Shown piece after piece: positions 30,907-32,196 of a DNA stretch of 32,196 nt. The notes below the pieces were generated by a model. The model saw nothing but the letters and a program-made list of their open reading frames with translations. It was not told the origin of the DNA and did no database searches. The stretch covers positions 1 through 32,196 of the forward strand of contig PFFX01000155.1 of NCBI GenBank assembly GCA_002783385.1, read 5' to 3'. Source of the DNA: Rhodobacterales bacterium CG15_BIG_FIL_POST_REV_8_21_14_020_59_13 (GTDB taxonomy: Bacteria; Pseudomonadota; Alphaproteobacteria; Caulobacterales; Maricaulaceae). Every line of letters starts with the position of its first letter. Position 1 is the first letter of the stretch. Made by a program: the position numbers and the translations under genes.

Positions 30907-31586
30907 GATTTCAGTTTCCGGCGGCGCAGCCATGCATGGTGGCGGTCCTTTCCATAGATGCGCGGCAGCATTCCCGCTGCCAGCCTGTTGTGCATATGCC
31001 GCCAGTGATCGGGCGCGATTTCGCACGGATCGTGGCCCGCCTGTTCGATGGCGTCGATCAGTTCAAAGGTCTGGCGAACCTTCGGCCAGCCTCGAACCGA
31101 CAGGAGGATTTCGCCGCCAGGGTCGACCTGCGGCACTGTCGTGAAGGCTTCACCGCTGGCCACCGCGCGCACGATGTCGAGCGATGAACGGACGGTGCCG
31201 TAATCATTGGAGGCCCAGCGAACCAAAGCGAACACCTGACCCGGCGCATAGCTCTCGATGCGGGTGCGGCGATCCAGGATCCGTTCGGCAACCGGCTTGC
31301 CGAAGCGCAGCCAGTCTTCGCGTATGCCTTGCTGCCACACCAGCTTGACATGGGTGAGCGGCGGATCGCCGTGCTCAGCACAGGCAGAGCCTAAAACCGG
31401 AGGCAGCGCGCCCGCTGTGCACAGGCGCTGCGCCGTTAGCAGGAATCTGGAAGATTCCTTGTTAGGATAGTTAAGGGGCGCAGCAGCCCAGTATTTCTGC
31501 GGGTTTGGGCTCGATTCCGGTTCCCGATAGTCCGAACTTTCGGTTCCTGATCGACCGAGCGCGTGGGTTCCTGATAGTCCGAACAT
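30903..31586 (-). CDS. DUF2840 domain protein
   Basis: The DUF2840 core begins around LTHVKLVW (codon at 31358) and runs to the end with the family-like RIESYAPGQVFALVRWASNDYGTVRSSLDIVRAV and DPCEIAPDHWRHMHNRLAAG segments. The start is uncertain. The open frame reaches an ATG at 31586 that overlaps the repA stop, but the first 76 residues would be encoded across iteron-like repeats and a hairpin, and no standard start codon lies near LTHVKLVW. A CTG start or the GTG at 31340 are alternatives. The function is unknown; DUF2840 is a steady companion of these transfer operons. Confidence 0.8.
   Translation of the reverse strand: MFGLSGTHALGRSGTESSDYREPESSPNPQKYWAAAPLNYPNKESSRFLLTAQRLCTAGALPPVLGSACAEHGDPPLTHVKLVWQQGIREDWLRFGKPVAERILDRRTRIESYAPGQVFALVRWASNDYGTVRSSLDIVRAVASGEAFTTVPQVDPGGEILLSVRGWPKVRQTFELIDAIEQAGHDPCEIAPDHWRHMHNRLAAGMLPRIYGKDRHHAWLRRRKLKS
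31441..31459. repeat. Hairpin in the candidate oriV
   Basis: AGGAATCT (31441-31448), loop GGA, AGATTCCT (31452-31459) form a perfect 8-bp inverted repeat in the region between the iterons and the DUF2840 core. It is followed by AT-rich bases (TTGTTAGGATAGTTAAG). A perfect 10-bp palindrome CTGTGCACAG lies nearby at 31415-31424. These may be part of a replication origin or a transcript-ending hairpin. Confidence 0.45.
31519..31584. repeat. Three iteron-like direct repeats next to repA (candidate oriV)
   Basis: Three near-identical 19-bp copies lie at 31519-31537, 31542-31560 and 31566-31584, the third being GGTTCCTGATAGTCCGAAC. Their starts are 23 and 24 bp apart. Copies 1 and 3 differ at one position; copy 2 differs at several. 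They lie directly at the 3' end of repA. A DnaA-box-like TTGTCCACA (31596-31604) lies close by. Iterons next to a replication initiator gene normally bind that initiator and mark a replication origin; this remains to be shown here. Confidence 0.55.
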
Positions 31587-32196
31587 CACACCGACTTGTC
31601 CACAGGGGTCATGCCGATCCGTCGCATGGCGGTTTCAAAGGGATCGGCGGGCAGTGCAACGAAGTTGAGGCGCTCGCGGCCCAGCGCATATTCGAGGGTC
31701 AGTGTGTAGCCCGGCAATGGCTGGCGGCGGACAATGTCGCGCATCTCGAATGCAAATCGCTTAAGGGGCGACAGCGCACCTGATTTCAGATGCAAATGGG
31801 CGATATCGAAACTCCACCCGCCCTTTTGTCTGCCGCCATGCTTGCGCACGATGCGGTAGAGCCAACGTTCAAGCCCGCCGGTCAGCTGGAAATAGGCCGG
31901 GTCGATAGTAAGCACGAGCGCCCGGTCAAGCACGCCTTCATAGAACCAGTCGGGCACAATCATCTCAATGCCGAGCGCGCGGCCATTGGCATCGAGGCGC
32001 TCGCGCCATTCGTTGATCCAGGAGAAACGGTGACGGCGGCGTGCACCAAGTTGTCGGATCGAGGTGGCAACGGTGGTTGATTGCAGCCGGTCGAGCGCCG
32101 CCTTCAACCGGTCATAGCCCGCCTTGCCGGTCCCGCGCCGGGTGAAGGCAAGGATTTCATGCGGCGTGGCAGCAATGAGCCGCGAGGTTGGTCTGC
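31586..32196 (-). CDS. repA: Replication initiator RepA (5' end outside window)
   Basis: The open frame enters from the right edge and reads to the TGA at 31586. The visible 202 residues match plasmid-type RepA initiators of these elements, with the LIAATPHEILAFTRRGTG stretch, the DRLKAALDRLQSTTVATS segment, and downstream WINEW and FYEGVLDR motifs, the pattern of the winged-helix initiator proteins of IncW-like and alphaproteobacterial elements. The frame runs past an internal TTG at 32107, so the true start lies beyond the window. In an ICE it may replicate the excised circle. Confidence 0.88.
   Translation of the reverse strand, partial: RPTSRLIAATPHEILAFTRRGTGKAGYDRLKAALDRLQSTTVATSIRQLGARRRHRFSWINEWRERLDANGRALGIEMIVPDWFYEGVLDRALVLTIDPAYFQLTGGLERWLYRIVRKHGGRQKGGWSFDIAHLHLKSGALSPLKRFAFEMRDIVRRQPLPGYTLTLEYALGRERLNFVALPADPFETAMRRIGMTPVDKSV

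Larger units (their letters stand above)
153..32196. mobile_element. Integrative and conjugative element (partial; right end outside window)
   Basis: The window carries a complete P-type (Trb/VirB) mating channel, a VirD4-type coupling ATPase, an HUH relaxase, a TraF-type S26 peptidase, a lytic transglycosylase and a plasmid-type RepA, laid out from a tRNA-Gly gene. That set defines a self-transmissible element. The LysR-DUF2274-trbIGFLKJEDCB order together with DUF736 and DUF2840 is, from memory, the layout of ICEs common in Sphingomonadales. No integrase or excisionase is seen, so the left boundary at the tRNA is inferred and the right boundary is not visible. A conjugative plasmid is the alternative, but the adjacent tRNA favours an integrated element. 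Confidence 0.85.

Noticed and set aside
1-32196. CRISPR array or insertion sequence
   Set aside because: No regularly spaced repeat-spacer array and no transposase frame with terminal inverted repeats was found; the repeats seen are the short sites described above.

Overview
The window looks like part of an integrative and conjugative element (ICE) in a GC-rich alphaproteobacterium, most likely of the Sphingomonadales (inferred from the trb gene order, the DUF2274, DUF736, DUF2840 and TrbK-alt companion genes and the GC-rich codon use; the species cannot be named). A tRNA-Gly(GCC) gene lies at the far left, where such elements commonly insert. No integrase gene is visible, so the other end of the element must lie beyond the right edge.

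Layout from left to right: tRNA-Gly; a short region with TGTAAGC repeats that may be an attachment-site arm; a LysR regulator on the + strand; then a compact minus-strand mating-pair-formation operon (transcribed right to left: trbB, C, D, E, J, K-alt, L, F, G, I, DUF2274) at 1270-10819. At 10820-23625 two defence loci, a DUF3223 gene and one uncertain small ORF sit between trbB and the traG/ribbon-helix-helix pair, which I believe are usually adjacent in this ICE family. From 23600 to the right edge, again on the minus strand and read right to left: repA (cut by the window end), DUF2840, traF-type S26 peptidase, DUF736, lytic transglycosylase, a candidate oriT gap, HUH relaxase, an Xre/RES toxin-antitoxin pair, traG coupling ATPase and a ribbon-helix-helix gene.

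The cargo has two halves facing each other. On the + strand is a three-gene set: a large MmeI-like DNA N6-adenine methyltransferase with an N-terminal PD-(D/E)xK motif, an McrB-type GTPase with an apparent PUA/EVE-like domain inserted between its Walker A and Walker B motifs, and McrC. On the minus strand is an ietAS pair (AAA ATPase plus S8 subtilisin-like protease) followed by a small DUF3223 gene. The ietAS promoter carries palindromes and IetA ends in a helix-turn-helix, which suggests autoregulation.

Together the genes describe a self-transmissible element: RepA and the iteron-like repeats next to it could allow replication of the excised form, the relaxase and TraG process and deliver DNA to the Trb channel, the toxin-antitoxin pair and ietAS may stabilise the element, and the methyltransferase/McrBC set probably restricts competing DNA. 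The most interesting points are the cargo hot spot, the McrB domain insertion and its pairing with a methyltransferase-nuclease, the DUF3223 neighbour of ietAS, the operator-like palindromes, and the hairpin over the traG ribosome binding site.
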